Assembly (NCBI GenBank): GCA_035527455.1
Contig: DATLAN010000600.1
Span: forward strand, 1-40,937
Direction: 5' to 3'
DNA: 40,937 nucleotides
From: DATLAN01 sp035527455
GTDB taxonomy: Bacteria > Planctomycetota > Planctomycetia > Pirellulales > Thermoguttaceae
Shown here: positions 32,427 to 40,910 of the stretch, one piece after another
Layout: every line of letters begins with the position of its first letter
Position numbering within the stretch: the stretch's first letter is position 1
Program-made: the position numbers and the translations under genes
Notes under the pieces: generated by a model
Seen by the model: only the letters and a program-made list of their open reading frames with translations
What the model was told of the DNA's origin: nothing
The model's database searches: none

Positions 32427-34532
32427 TCACTCTGCCGAACCCTCCTCGAACTCCTTCGCGTAATCGATCGCATAGTCGGGCGCGTCGCCGCCGGGGCCTT
32501 GCAGATAGTGCTCCATCCAGCGCAGCATCCGCACGTGGTAGTCGAACCGGGCCGCCGCCCGGCGATTGCCGTGGCCTTCCCCCGGATACAACACCAGCCG
32601 CACCGGCGCCTGGCCGAGCGTCTTCAGATGCCGGTAGAACTCCAGCGACTGCGACGGATGCACCCGCGGATCGCTCGTGCCGTGCAGGATCAGCGTGGGC
32701 GTGCGATTCTTCTCGACGTGCCGGATCGGGCTCCGCTCGAGAAAATAGTCCCAGTCATCCCACAATCGTTTGTGATGATGCACCAGGTACATTTCCTCGG
32801 GGATGTCGGTGGTGCCCATCATCGAGACGTTGTCGCTCAGGCCCACGAACATCACGCTGGCCGCGTAGCGATCGGAATAGTACGTGGCGCCCCAGGCCGA
32901 CGCGTAGCCGCCGTAGGAGCCGCCGGTGATTCCCACCTTGTCCTTGTCGGCCAGGCCCATGGCGGCCAGGTGATCGATCGCGTCGACCAGGTCGTCGAAC
33001 TCCTTGCCGGCCGCGTCGCCCTGGCCCATCTTCGAGAACTCCACGCCGCGGCCCGTGCTGCCTCGGTAATTGGGACAGAAGACGGCGAACCCCCGCGCCG
33101 CCGCCACCTGGCCGGGCCGATTGTAGCCGGTCACCCAGCCGTTGCTCACGTGCGACTCCGGCCCGCCGTGTACGCACAGGATCAGCGGATAGCGCCGCCC
33201 CCGTTCGAAGTTCAACGGATAGACGAGCACGCCTTCCAAATCCAATCCGTCGCGGGCCTTCCAGCGGACGACCGTTTGCCGGGCGAACCGCATCTCGCCC
33301 AGCCACGGGTTGGCGGTGGTCAAACGCCTGGGTTTCGAATTCTCCCCGGCCAGCAGAAAAACCTCGCTCGGATGCGTCGGGCCGTGGCCGGTGAAGACGG
33401 CCGTGCTCCCGTCGTCTGAAAGCGACAGGCCAGAGAGAATCGGGCCGGCGGCGTCGATGAGCACTTCCTTGCGACCGTCGAGCATCACCGTGCCGACCGT
33501 GGTCGCCGTGCCTTCGGCAGCGACCCAGCACAGTGTCGCGTTGCCCTTCCACTGGAACGATTCGACGTGCGCTTCGTACTCGGGCATCAGGTCGCGCAGC
33601 TTCCCGTCGCCCGGCACGCCGACGACCATCAGCCGGCCATCTTGCGGGTCGTGGATGTCCGCGCCGGAGATCATCGCCAGGCGTTTTCCGTCGGGGCTCC
33701 AGGCGACCTGGCCGAGCTTGCCCGGGTTGTCGATCCGCTCGATCGCCTTGCCCGTGTCGGCATCGACCACGCAGACCCGCTTGGACATGTAGCCGTCGTC
33801 GACCAACGGCGTGGGTGCCGACACGACGGCCAGTTGCCGCTTCGTCGGGCACCACTCGACGAACGACGCCGAGCCGGTCAACTCGATCGCGCGCGGCTTG
33901 TCAGACCCGTCGGCCGCGGCGATCCACACTTTCGTGGGCCGCCAGTCCTCCTCGTAGATCTGCTGGTCGAAGCCCTTTTCCTTGTATTCCTGTTGTTGCT
34001 TCGAGAGCGGCTCGGTGGCCAGAAACGCCACCTGTTTGCCGTCGCGGCTGAAGCTCGCGCCGTGCAGATCGGCGTCGTGGGAGATGGTGCGTTTTGCCTC
34101 GCCGCCGTCGATCGGCATGAAGTACAGGCCGCGGTGCTCGTCGTCGTCCCGCTTGGCGATGAAGGCGATCGCCCGGCCATCGGGCGTCCACTGCACCTGG
34201 CCGACGTTGACTTTGCCGGTGACGAACGGGCGCGTCTTCCCGTCCGCGTCGACCACGTGCAATTCGCTCCAGGCCGGCCCGTCCTCCTCGCCCAGCGGAT
34301 CTCGCTGCACGGCCAAGGTATAGGCCACCTGCTTTCCGTCGGGCGAGACGGCGGCCGAAGTGACGCTCTTGAGCCTGGCCACGTGGCGGGGTGCGAAGAG
34401 TTCTTCGCCGGCCGAGACGATGGAAGCAGCCGACAAGAGGGCAACCAGTGCCGGGGCGACGGATAGGCACAGAACTCGTAGCAGGGCCGATTCCCGATGA
34501 GTGGGAGAGCGGTGCAGGTGATGTCGGATCAT
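32427..34532 (-). CDS. S9 family serine peptidase (prolyl oligopeptidase/acylaminoacyl peptidase-like), exported
   Basis: A 701-aa protein from the ATG at 34532. It begins with a signal peptide (about residues 17-42, LLRVLCLSVAPALVALLSAA). A seven-bladed WD-like propeller follows (AAVSPDGKQVAYTL, QVQWTPDGRAIAFIAKRDDD, QVAWSPDGKRLAMISG), then a C-terminal alpha/beta hydrolase with nucleophile elbow GITGGSYGGY (Ser about 539), LHGTSDPRVH (Asp about 620) and GEGHGNRR (His about 652). This is a complete S9 peptidase, which cuts short peptides after proline or removes acylated N-terminal residues. A longer open frame to 34793 would translate through a palindromic repeat and is unlikely. Export places it in the periplasm or outside, consistent with peptide scavenging; the exact specificity is unknown. 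Confidence 0.9.
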   Translation of the reverse strand: MIRHHLHRSPTHRESALLRVLCLSVAPALVALLSAASIVSAGEELFAPRHVARLKSVTSAAVSPDGKQVAYTLAVQRDPLGEEDGPAWSELHVVDADGKTRPFVTGKVNVGQVQWTPDGRAIAFIAKRDDDEHRGLYFMPIDGGEAKRTISHDADLHGASFSRDGKQVAFLATEPLSKQQQEYKEKGFDQQIYEEDWRPTKVWIAAADGSDKPRAIELTGSASFVEWCPTKRQLAVVSAPTPLVDDGYMSKRVCVVDADTGKAIERIDNPGKLGQVAWSPDGKRLAMISGADIHDPQDGRLMVVGVPGDGKLRDLMPEYEAHVESFQWKGNATLCWVAAEGTATTVGTVMLDGRKEVLIDAAGPILSGLSLSDDGSTAVFTGHGPTHPSEVFLLAGENSKPRRLTTANPWLGEMRFARQTVVRWKARDGLDLEGVLVYPLNFERGRRYPLILCVHGGPESHVSNGWVTGYNRPGQVAAARGFAVFCPNYRGSTGRGVEFSKMGQGDAAGKEFDDLVDAIDHLAAMGLADKDKVGITGGSYGGYASAWGATYYSDRYAASVMFVGLSDNVSMMGTTDIPEEMYLVHHHKRLWDDWDYFLERSPIRHVEKNRTPTLILHGTSDPRVHPSQSLEFYRHLKTLGQAPVRLVLYPGEGHGNRRAAARFDYHVRMLRWMEHYLQGPGGDAPDYAIDYAKEFEEGSAE

Positions 34533-34627
34533 CGCAGGGAAACTCCGGAGGGGGTTGGACTCGCTGGACGTGGGCGCGTCGGACGTTCTCCAAGTATACG
34601 CCACGGCAAGGGGCCGGCCAAGCATGA

Positions 34628-34746
34628 ACGCCCGCCGACTGCGCCAACGCCCGCCGACTGCGCTCGGCGGGGTCTGCTTCGCAGCGGCTCCCAGTGCCGA
34701 TCCCAACTGGCGCAATCGACCCCGCCGAACGCAGTCGGCGGGCGTT
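34628..34746. repeat. CGCCCGCCGACTGCG palindrome
   Basis: The arms 34646-34674 and 34718-34746 are inverted repeats with one mismatch over 29 bp, and a partial direct copy precedes the left arm at about 34628. Each arm contains CGCCGA/TCGGCG as an internal stem. The same family occurs at 30739-30803. It lies between the peptidase and the radical SAM gene. Confidence 0.7.
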
Positions 34747-34825
34747 GGGGTCCACGTAGAAACAACTTGTGGACATGCCGGCAAGGATGGCAAACCGTTT
34801 CTGCGCGACTATCGCCGCTCAGGCC

Positions 34826-36625
34826 TCACACGCCCACCGTCTCTTCGACCGGCACGATCGAGAGCTTCGAGGCGGGGACCGGTGTAACGGCCGGTGTGAC
34901 GTACCGGCACAACTGGGCTTGCGGGTTGTCGAGCACGGCTGCATTGCGTTCGTAGATGGTGGGCGGTTCGCGGGTCCAGCCCTCGGCCAGCCGCTTCTCT
35001 TCGCGGCGGATCTTCCTGAGCACGTAGCGCCCGCCCACCGCACTGTACAGCCGCGATTTCCAGCCGAACTCGCGATGCAACTCCCTGAGCAAGGCCGACG
35101 TCTTGGCGTACATGGCCGGGTTCTTGCGGTAGTAGAGCTTGGCGCCGGCGACAAGGGCCGAGTAAGTCGTCGCCAACTCGCGAGCCTCCCAAACGAACCG
35201 GCGGCGGACGCGCGGATCGGGGTGGTCCTTGTAATGCTTCCAGCCGGCCAGCGTGGTTCGCGTGATCCGCACGATGCTGGGACCGTTCCGCTCGAAGTCG
35301 CGGTCGAACGCCCGGATCATGAATTCAGCCGACTGCTCGTCGTTGATGTGCAGATGCCGGTAGTTGAGGATCGACTGGCCGTGAATGTCGCCTGCCTCGA
35401 ACTCGCCAGGGTCCTTCATGCGTCCCTGGTCCGAAAGTTCGCGGTGCAGCGGGGTGCCGGGGATCGGCGTGTAGAGCATGAACTGGTGGAAGTCGGTGTC
35501 GTGCCGGGCGGCGTACTCGATCACCTCGTCGATGTTCTCCGGCGTGTGGTTCTCCAGGGCGATGATCGTCGAGCCGAGCACGCGGACGCCGTGCGACTGC
35601 AGTTCCCGCACCAGTTCGAAGGTATCCACGCCGTCGAGTTTCGTGTACTGGCTGTTCTCGCCTTCGAGCCCCATCCAGACCCAGGACACGCCCAGCCGGA
35701 CGAGTTGGTCCATGGTGTAGGATCGCAGTACTCGGGCGGAACTGAAGACGCAGATGGCCCAGACCTTTTGGTGTTTTTCCATCAGTTCCAGCAGGCGCAG
35801 CGCGCGACGGCGGTGCAGCAGGAAGTTCTCGTCCATGACGAAGAAGGACTGGAGGTTCATGTCCCGTTCGATCTGGCACATGACGTCGAACAGCTCGTCG
35901 CCGGTCTGGTAGAAGTGGATGCAGTTGCCCTTGCCGCCGAACATGGCCGAGGTGGAGCAGAAGTTGCAGCCCAGCGGACAGCCGACCGACGGGATCAAGG
36001 TGGCGGCCGTGTCGCCCTCCCCGTCCTTGACCTGGACTCCCACGTTCCGTGTGCCCAGGCCGGAAACGATCAGCGGATGGCGAATGGGCCGGTCTTCGTC
36101 TTCGCCCAGGAAACGCCGGAACCACCGCACCCCTTCGCCGCGGACGATGTGGTCCGCGGCGATCCGCTCGTGCAGGTCGGGCACGTTGGCCACGTGGCCG
36201 CCGACGACGATGGTCGCCTCGGGCTGATACTCCCGCACCAGCTCGCACATCTTCTTGACCTTCAGCACGTTCGACACGATGCCGGTGATGCCGACGACGT
36301 CGTACTTGTGCGTGCGAAGCTCTTCGACGAAGCGGTCCAGATCCGGGAAGTCGAGCACCGTGCAGGGCGCCTCGACGTTCGCCTGGATCAGCATCAGCCC
36401 CCAACTGCGATGGAACATCCGCAGCGAAAACGCGCCTTGCGTGCGGGTGACCTGGTTATGGTAGAGTTCCATCGGGTTGATCGCGCGGCTGCCGTACTCG
36501 TCGTCTTGGGCGTAGGGGCCGAAGACGCTGCTGAGCAGGATTCTGGTTCGCGAGCCGGCCGGATGGATACTCGGGGGTTCTTGCCTGACGGGGTGAATAT
36601 GAGCGTCGTCTGCTTTTTTGATCAT
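34826..36625 (-). CDS. B12-binding domain radical SAM protein
   Basis: A 599-aa protein. Residues about 30-170 form an alpha/beta cobalamin-binding-like domain (YDVVGITGIVSNVLKVKKMC, then TIVVGGHVANVP). The radical SAM core follows, with the cluster motif GCPLGCNFC (C216, C220, C223) and VFSSARVL and WMGLEGENSQY further on. The C-terminal 200 residues are a helical extension. Such class B radical SAM enzymes often methylate unreactive carbons or act in lipid or secondary-metabolite chemistry; the substrate cannot be named. The N-terminal domain lacks the DxHxxG motif, as is common in this class. The ATG at 36625 follows GAGGAAA. It is a single gene with no clear operon partner: the peptidase downstream is separated by a palindrome. 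Confidence 0.85.
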   Translation of the reverse strand: MIKKADDAHIHPVRQEPPSIHPAGSRTRILLSSVFGPYAQDDEYGSRAINPMELYHNQVTRTQGAFSLRMFHRSWGLMLIQANVEAPCTVLDFPDLDRFVEELRTHKYDVVGITGIVSNVLKVKKMCELVREYQPEATIVVGGHVANVPDLHERIAADHIVRGEGVRWFRRFLGEDEDRPIRHPLIVSGLGTRNVGVQVKDGEGDTAATLIPSVGCPLGCNFCSTSAMFGGKGNCIHFYQTGDELFDVMCQIERDMNLQSFFVMDENFLLHRRRALRLLELMEKHQKVWAICVFSSARVLRSYTMDQLVRLGVSWVWMGLEGENSQYTKLDGVDTFELVRELQSHGVRVLGSTIIALENHTPENIDEVIEYAARHDTDFHQFMLYTPIPGTPLHRELSDQGRMKDPGEFEAGDIHGQSILNYRHLHINDEQSAEFMIRAFDRDFERNGPSIVRITRTTLAGWKHYKDHPDPRVRRRFVWEARELATTYSALVAGAKLYYRKNPAMYAKTSALLRELHREFGWKSRLYSAVGGRYVLRKIRREEKRLAEGWTREPPTIYERNAAVLDNPQAQLCRYVTPAVTPVPASKLSIVPVEETVGV

Positions 36626-37001
36626 CTGTTTCCTCGACTACGGTGTTGCCGTCTGTCTGTGCCGAGCGCACAAGTGAGCAATTATATGTCAAGTCGTCGC
36701 CGAGGATACGCCAACTGTGCCTGGGTCACGTAATAGGTAGGTAATACATGGCTTCCGCGTTGATTTGCCGGACACCATGGGGGCGCCCAGCCCGGCTGGA
36801 GGTGGCTGAGGCCGGGGCCGCTTCGTTGGATAAGAGTCACTATGGAGGATTTGCGGGGGATCGTGGCGGAACACCGCCTTTTTCGACGATCTGCGGTGGC
36901 GTGGGTCCGACCGGCGTGCCGCCTCCCCCCGCTGGTTGACGGTCTTCCGCCGGATCTGCTATCCTCGACTACTTCGGTGCGAAACATCGTTGCTGTGAAT
37001 T
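36626..37001. other. 376-bp intergenic region between divergent genes
   Basis: No gene, repeat or RNA that I can support. It lies between the divergent radical SAM and histidine kinase genes and should hold both promoters. I see no clear -35/-10 pair. Confidence 0.4.
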
Positions 37002-37982
37002 ATGGGGCCGCAATCTGCCGAGAAAGCCATGTCTGCACGCCGCTCCCTGAGACTCCCGATCACCCTGGCGATCGTGATGATCGTCCTGCTGATCGTGCTG
37101 ACGGTCGGCTGGGTGTTGCTCAACGTGTTCGGGGCGCTGGGCGAACACGGTTATGCCGGACTCTATTGGGCCCTGCTGAGCGTGGGCACGACCTTCATCG
37201 TGCTGCTGGTGGTGGGCGTGATCCTCTACCTGGTGCTGTCGATCAAGACGATCAACCTCAACCGCCGCCAGTCGAACTTCATCGACAGCGTTACCCACGA
37301 GTTGAAGTCGCCCATCGCTTCGATGAAGTTGTACCTGCAGACGCTCAACCGCCATCAGGTCAGCGAACGACAACAGGCAAGCTTCTACCAGTTCATGCTC
37401 GAAGACGTGGAACGGCTCGACCACCTGATCAACCAGATCATGGACGCCGGGCGGTTGGAAACCGGCCCCCTCGATGGCGAAGCGGAAGACGTAGCCCTGG
37501 CCGAAGTGCTGCAGGAATGTGCCGAGACGGTCTGCCTCAGCTACCGCGTTTCCCTGCAAATCGTCCGCATGGACCTGCAACCGTGTACCGTCCGGGCAAG
37601 GCGCATCGACCTGGAGATGATCTTTCGCAACCTGATCGATAACGCCGTGAAGTACGCCGCCGCCCAGCCGCAGGTCGAGGTCACCTTGCGACCGTCGACC
37701 CACGGACGCATCGTGACGCAAATCGCCGACAACGGCCGGGGGATTCCGCCTCCGATGCGCCGGAAGATCTTCGGTCGCTTCGTCCGTCTGGGCATGGAGC
37801 TGGAACGCGAGAAGCCCGGCACCGGGCTGGGACTTTACATCGTGCGCACCTTGCTCCGCCGGCTCGGCGGGCGCATCCGCGTGCGCGATCGCCAGCAGGG
37901 TCCGGGAACCGTCTTCGAGGTGCAATTGCCCGGCGTCCCGGCCGAAGAAACTGTCGAGAACACCGAGGAAACCGCTGGATGA
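37002..37982 (+). CDS. Sensor histidine kinase
   Basis: A 326-aa membrane histidine kinase. Two hydrophobic helices (about 18-45 and 56-80) enclose only about ten residues outside, so it has no sizeable sensor domain and may sense membrane state or a partner. The HisKA motif SVTHELKSPI (His99) follows directly. A HATPase_c domain comes next, with the N box (FRNLIDNAVKY, about 209), DNGRGIP (about 243) and GTGLGLYIV (about 273). An ATG at 37029 is an alternative start; neither has a strong Shine-Dalgarno. Its stop overlaps the start of the response regulator gene (ATGA), so the pair is translationally coupled. It would autophosphorylate at His99 and pass the phosphate to that regulator. Confidence 0.9.
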   Translation: MGPQSAEKAMSARRSLRLPITLAIVMIVLLIVLTVGWVLLNVFGALGEHGYAGLYWALLSVGTTFIVLLVVGVILYLVLSIKTINLNRRQSNFIDSVTHELKSPIASMKLYLQTLNRHQVSERQQASFYQFMLEDVERLDHLINQIMDAGRLETGPLDGEAEDVALAEVLQECAETVCLSYRVSLQIVRMDLQPCTVRARRIDLEMIFRNLIDNAVKYAAAQPQVEVTLRPSTHGRIVTQIADNGRGIPPPMRRKIFGRFVRLGMELEREKPGTGLGLYIVRTLLRRLGGRIRVRDRQQGPGTVFEVQLPGVPAEETVENTEETAG

Positions 37983-38728
37983 ACGGCAAGGAACAAGACG
38001 ACTCGACCGGCCGGAAACACCTCCTGGTGATCGAAGACGAGGAGCATCTGGCCACCGGCATCAAGTACAATCTCGATGCCGAGGGCTACCGGGTAACGAC
38101 CGTCGGCGACGGGCCCTCGGCCATGGAAATCATCCGCGAAGATCCCCACGGCGTCGATCTGGTGATCCTCGACCTGATGCTGCCGGGCATGAGCGGGTAC
38201 GCCGTGTGCGAAGCGCTCCGCGCCCTCGACCGGGACCTCCCCGTGTTGATCCTCAGTGCCCGCACGCTGGCCGAGGACCGTGCCCGAGGGTTCGACGTGG
38301 GGGCCAACCAATACATGACCAAGCCGTTCGATCTGGACGAATTCCTCAGCCGCGTGAAGAATCTGTTGACGTTCCACAACCGCCGCCGGGAATCGGCTTC
38401 CGCGGCGGCCGGTCCGATCACGTCGTTCGAGTTCGCCGGCTCGAGAATCAACTTCAAGACGTTTCAGGTCACCACGCCTGCCGGACCGGTGCGGATGACC
38501 CAAATGGAAATGACCCTGCTGCGATACTTCATCGAGAACGAGGGCCGGGTGATTCCCCGGCAGGAGTTGTTGGAGAACGTGTGGGGAATGAGCGGGAACG
38601 TACAGACCCGGGCACCGGATCAATTCATCCGGCGCTTGCGGAAGACGTTCGAGCCCGACCCGGCCAGGCCGCGACATTTCCTCACCATCCGCGACGCCGG
38701 TTATCGGTTCGTCGCCAAAGGGAAATAA
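37979..38728 (+). CDS. OmpR-family response regulator
   Basis: A 249-aa regulator. The receiver domain shows the acidic pocket (VIEDEE), phosphoacceptor Asp65 in LVILDLMLPGMSGY, the Ser of ILSAR and the conserved Lys in MTKPFD. The C-terminal winged helix (about 150-249) has the OmpR pattern (TQMEMTLLRYFIENEGRVIPRQ read in two parts, ending DAGYRFVAKGK). It overlaps the histidine kinase gene by four bases. It should be a DNA-binding transcription factor activated by that kinase. Targets are unknown; the downstream DUF1638 gene is one candidate. The TAA stop overlaps the first base of a dispersed repeat. Confidence 0.93.
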   Translation: MNGKEQDDSTGRKHLLVIEDEEHLATGIKYNLDAEGYRVTTVGDGPSAMEIIREDPHGVDLVILDLMLPGMSGYAVCEALRALDRDLPVLILSARTLAEDRARGFDVGANQYMTKPFDLDEFLSRVKNLLTFHNRRRESASAAAGPITSFEFAGSRINFKTFQVTTPAGPVRMTQMEMTLLRYFIENEGRVIPRQELLENVWGMSGNVQTRAPDQFIRRLRKTFEPDPARPRHFLTIRDAGYRFVAKGK

Positions 38729-38868
38729 AGCCGCGACCGGTGGTCGCGCCCACAAAGCCGCGACCGGTGGTCGCGCCATGAACTGCTGAACGCAAAACCG
38801 CCGTCAACGGCATCAGTTTCGCGATCGCGAGTCGCGTGTGGATCGGCGCGACCACCGGTCGCGGCTTT
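38727..38868. repeat. CCGCGACCGGTGGTCGCGCC repeats: two direct and one inverted copy
   Basis: A 24-bp unit ending in CCGCGACCGGTGGTCGCGCC lies at 38727-38750 and again at 38754-38777, with an exact inverted copy at 38845-38868. Each has its own stem (GCGACC/GGTCGC), and the inverted pair could form a long hairpin. The first copy begins inside the response regulator stop codon, and the last ends 16 bp before the DUF1638 start. Confidence 0.75.
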
Positions 38869-38883
38869 ATAGAGGAGAACACT

Positions 38884-39633
38884 TTGCGCTTGAAGTTGAT
38901 TGCTTGTGAGATCCTGTACCGCGAGTTCTGCGCGGCCGTGGCCCGATCGGTCAACCGGGTCGACGTCGAATTCCTGCCCAAGGGCCTGCATGACATGGGG
39001 CAGGAGGGCATGTCGGCCAAACTGAAGGAAACGCTTGCCGCGGTCGACGAATCGGCCTACGACGCCGTGGCGTTGGGTTACGCGCTTTGCAGCAACGGCG
39101 TGGCGGGGCTCGGTGCCCGGTCCATACCGCTGGTCGTCCCCCGGGCGCACGATTGCATCACGCTTTTCCTCGGCAGCAAGGAACGTTACGCGGAATACTT
39201 CGAGAGCCACCCGGGCGTGTACTACAAGACCAGCGGCTGGATCGAACGCGGCGAAGGACTGGCCCAACTGGATCCGCAGTGGGCCGGGCAAACGGCCGGC
39301 CTGGGCCAGACCTACGAGCAACTCGTGGCCAAGTACGGCGAGGACAACGCCAGGTTCCTCTACGAAAAGCTCGGCGACATGACCCGCAACTACAAGGGGC
39401 TGACGTTCATCGAGATGGGCGTCGAGCCGGACGACCGTTTCGAGCGACAAACCCGGGAGCTGGCCGCCGAGCGGGGATGGAAGTACGAAAAGCTCCGCGG
39501 CGACATGTCGTTGATCCAGGCGCTGGTCGACGGGCCGTGGGACGAGGAGCGGTTCCTGGTCGTCGGGCCCGGCTGCCGCATTGCGGCCAGTTTTGATGAG
39601 GGAGTCATCCGGGCGGAAGAAGCCGCCGGATAG
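38884..39633 (+). CDS. DUF1638 family protein
   Basis: A 249-aa cytosolic protein matching DUF1638 in its pattern: a short strand LKLIACEILYREF near the start, YDAVALGYALCSNGVAGL, PRAHDCITLFLGSKERYAEYF, and Arg/Asp-rich MTRNYKGLTF. The start is set at TTG 38884 because AGGAG lies six bases upstream; the ATG at 38836 falls in a repeat and is rejected. The family function is unknown. As I recall, it is often found with corrinoid methyltransferase genes, and the next gene (278 bp downstream, after a likely promoter) is of that kind. Conserved Cys residues (CEIL, CSNG and DCITL) may bind a metal or cluster; this is inference. Confidence 0.8.
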   Translation: MRLKLIACEILYREFCAAVARSVNRVDVEFLPKGLHDMGQEGMSAKLKETLAAVDESAYDAVALGYALCSNGVAGLGARSIPLVVPRAHDCITLFLGSKERYAEYFESHPGVYYKTSGWIERGEGLAQLDPQWAGQTAGLGQTYEQLVAKYGEDNARFLYEKLGDMTRNYKGLTFIEMGVEPDDRFERQTRELAAERGWKYEKLRGDMSLIQALVDGPWDEERFLVVGPGCRIAASFDEGVIRAEEAAG

Positions 39634-39816
39634 GCGCAGAAAAACGTCGAAACGGACGGCACAAATGGGTCGGCGCTCCGGAAAACCGGATTGTGGAAGC
39701 TTATTCAGCTCGCGTCCTGACGCCCCAGTATAAGACCCTGGACTGGTACTTGGACCCGTACTCGTCCGTTTCGACTAATATATCGTAACACGTTTTGCTT
39801 CGAAGTCAATCGCGTG

Positions 39817-39845
39817 TTGATAACTTTCATGTATGTGGCTATGCT
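39817..39845 (+). promoter_or_regulatory. Candidate promoter of the MtaA/UroD-like gene
   Basis: TTGATA (39817-39822) and TATGCT (39840-39845) are separated by 17 bases, matching the sigma-70 consensus at five and four of six positions. It lies 67-95 bp before the start of the methyltransferase gene, in a 278-bp gap that is more AT-rich than its surroundings. Confidence 0.4.
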
Positions 39846-39911
39846 AAGCCGCAAGCGGCTGGGAAATTGAGAGAAAGCCTGCTCCAGATTATCCAAGCGG
39901 GAAAGATTTCC

Positions 39912-40910
39912 ATGAACGGATGCCAGCGGATTCTTGCCATGTGGGACGGGCGGCCGGTCGACCGGCTGCCGCTGATGCCCATCACGATGATGTTCGCCGC
40001 CGATCAGTTGGGCGTCGAATACGGCCAGTACGCCACCGACTACCGCGTGCTGGTCGAAGCCCAGATCGTGACGGCCGAAAAATTCGATTTCGACTACGTC
40101 TCCTGCATTTCCGATCCCGCGCGGGAAGCGGCCGATTGCGGGGCCACGATCCGGTACTTCGACGACCAGCCCCCGGCGATCGACGAGGCCCGGGCGCTGT
40201 TGGCCGATAAGACGAGGCTCGCCCGGCTGAAGGTCCCCGATCCGACCAGCGGCCGACGGATGCACGATCGGGTCCGGGCCGCCGCGCTGCTGAAGAAACG
40301 CGTCGGCGGCGAAAAACTGATCGAGGGCTGGATCGAGGGCCCCTGTGCGGAAGCGGCCGATCTCAGGGGAATCAACGCCCTGATGACCGATTTCTTCGAC
40401 GACCCGGCCTTCGTGCGCGACCTGTTCGACTTCGTCCTGGAGATGGAGATTCGCTTCGCCCGGGCCCAGGTGGAGGCGGGCGTGGATTTCATCGGGATCG
40501 GCGACGCGGCCGCCTCGCTGGTCGGTCCGCAGATCTACGACCGGTTCGTCCGCCCCTACGAGCAGAAGATGGTCGACGCCCTGCACGCGATGGGCACCCG
40601 GGTGCGGATGCACATTTGCGGCAACACGACGCGTATCCTCTCGGGCATCGGCTCGTTGGGCTGCGAGATGGTCGATCTCGACTGGATGGTGCCGGTCTCG
40701 CGGGCCCGCACGGAGATGGGTCCCGATCAAGTCCTGGCCGGCAACATCGACCCGGTGGCCGTGCTGAAGAACGGAACGCCCGAGTCCGTCACGGCGGCGA
40801 TTGCCGAGTGTCACCGCCAGGCCGGCGCCCGTTACATCGTGGCCGCCGGCTGCGAAGTTCCCCGCGATACGCCGGAAGAGAACGTCATGGCGCTGCGCGA
40901 TTATGCATAG
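39912..40910 (+). CDS. Uroporphyrinogen decarboxylase-family methyltransferase (MtaA/CmuA-like)
   Basis: A 332-aa TIM-barrel protein of the UroD superfamily, opening with MNGCQRILAMWDGRPVDRLP, the usual start of MtaA/MtbA-type proteins. Zinc ligands of the cobamide-dependent methyltransferases appear as MHICGNT (His234, Cys236) with a third Cys in AAGCEVPRDTP (Cys314). This H-x-C...C set is typical of MtaA and CmuA and absent from true uroporphyrinogen decarboxylase. It should therefore move a methyl group between a corrinoid and a thiol (or a similar acceptor) rather than make haem. The substrate is unknown and no corrinoid protein is in view. The ATG at 39912 gives the family start; an upstream TTG at 39867 is possible. 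The gene ends at TAG 40908-40910, which overlaps a dispersed palindrome. Confidence 0.85.
   Translation: MNGCQRILAMWDGRPVDRLPLMPITMMFAADQLGVEYGQYATDYRVLVEAQIVTAEKFDFDYVSCISDPAREAADCGATIRYFDDQPPAIDEARALLADKTRLARLKVPDPTSGRRMHDRVRAAALLKKRVGGEKLIEGWIEGPCAEAADLRGINALMTDFFDDPAFVRDLFDFVLEMEIRFARAQVEAGVDFIGIGDAAASLVGPQIYDRFVRPYEQKMVDALHAMGTRVRMHICGNTTRILSGIGSLGCEMVDLDWMVPVSRARTEMGPDQVLAGNIDPVAVLKNGTPESVTAAIAECHRQAGARYIVAAGCEVPRDTPEENVMALRDYA

Noticed and set aside
34533..34793. N-terminal extension of the S9 peptidase up to 34793
   Set aside because: It would translate a dispersed palindrome and place a signal peptide in the middle of the protein. The ATG at 34532 directly gives a normal signal peptide.
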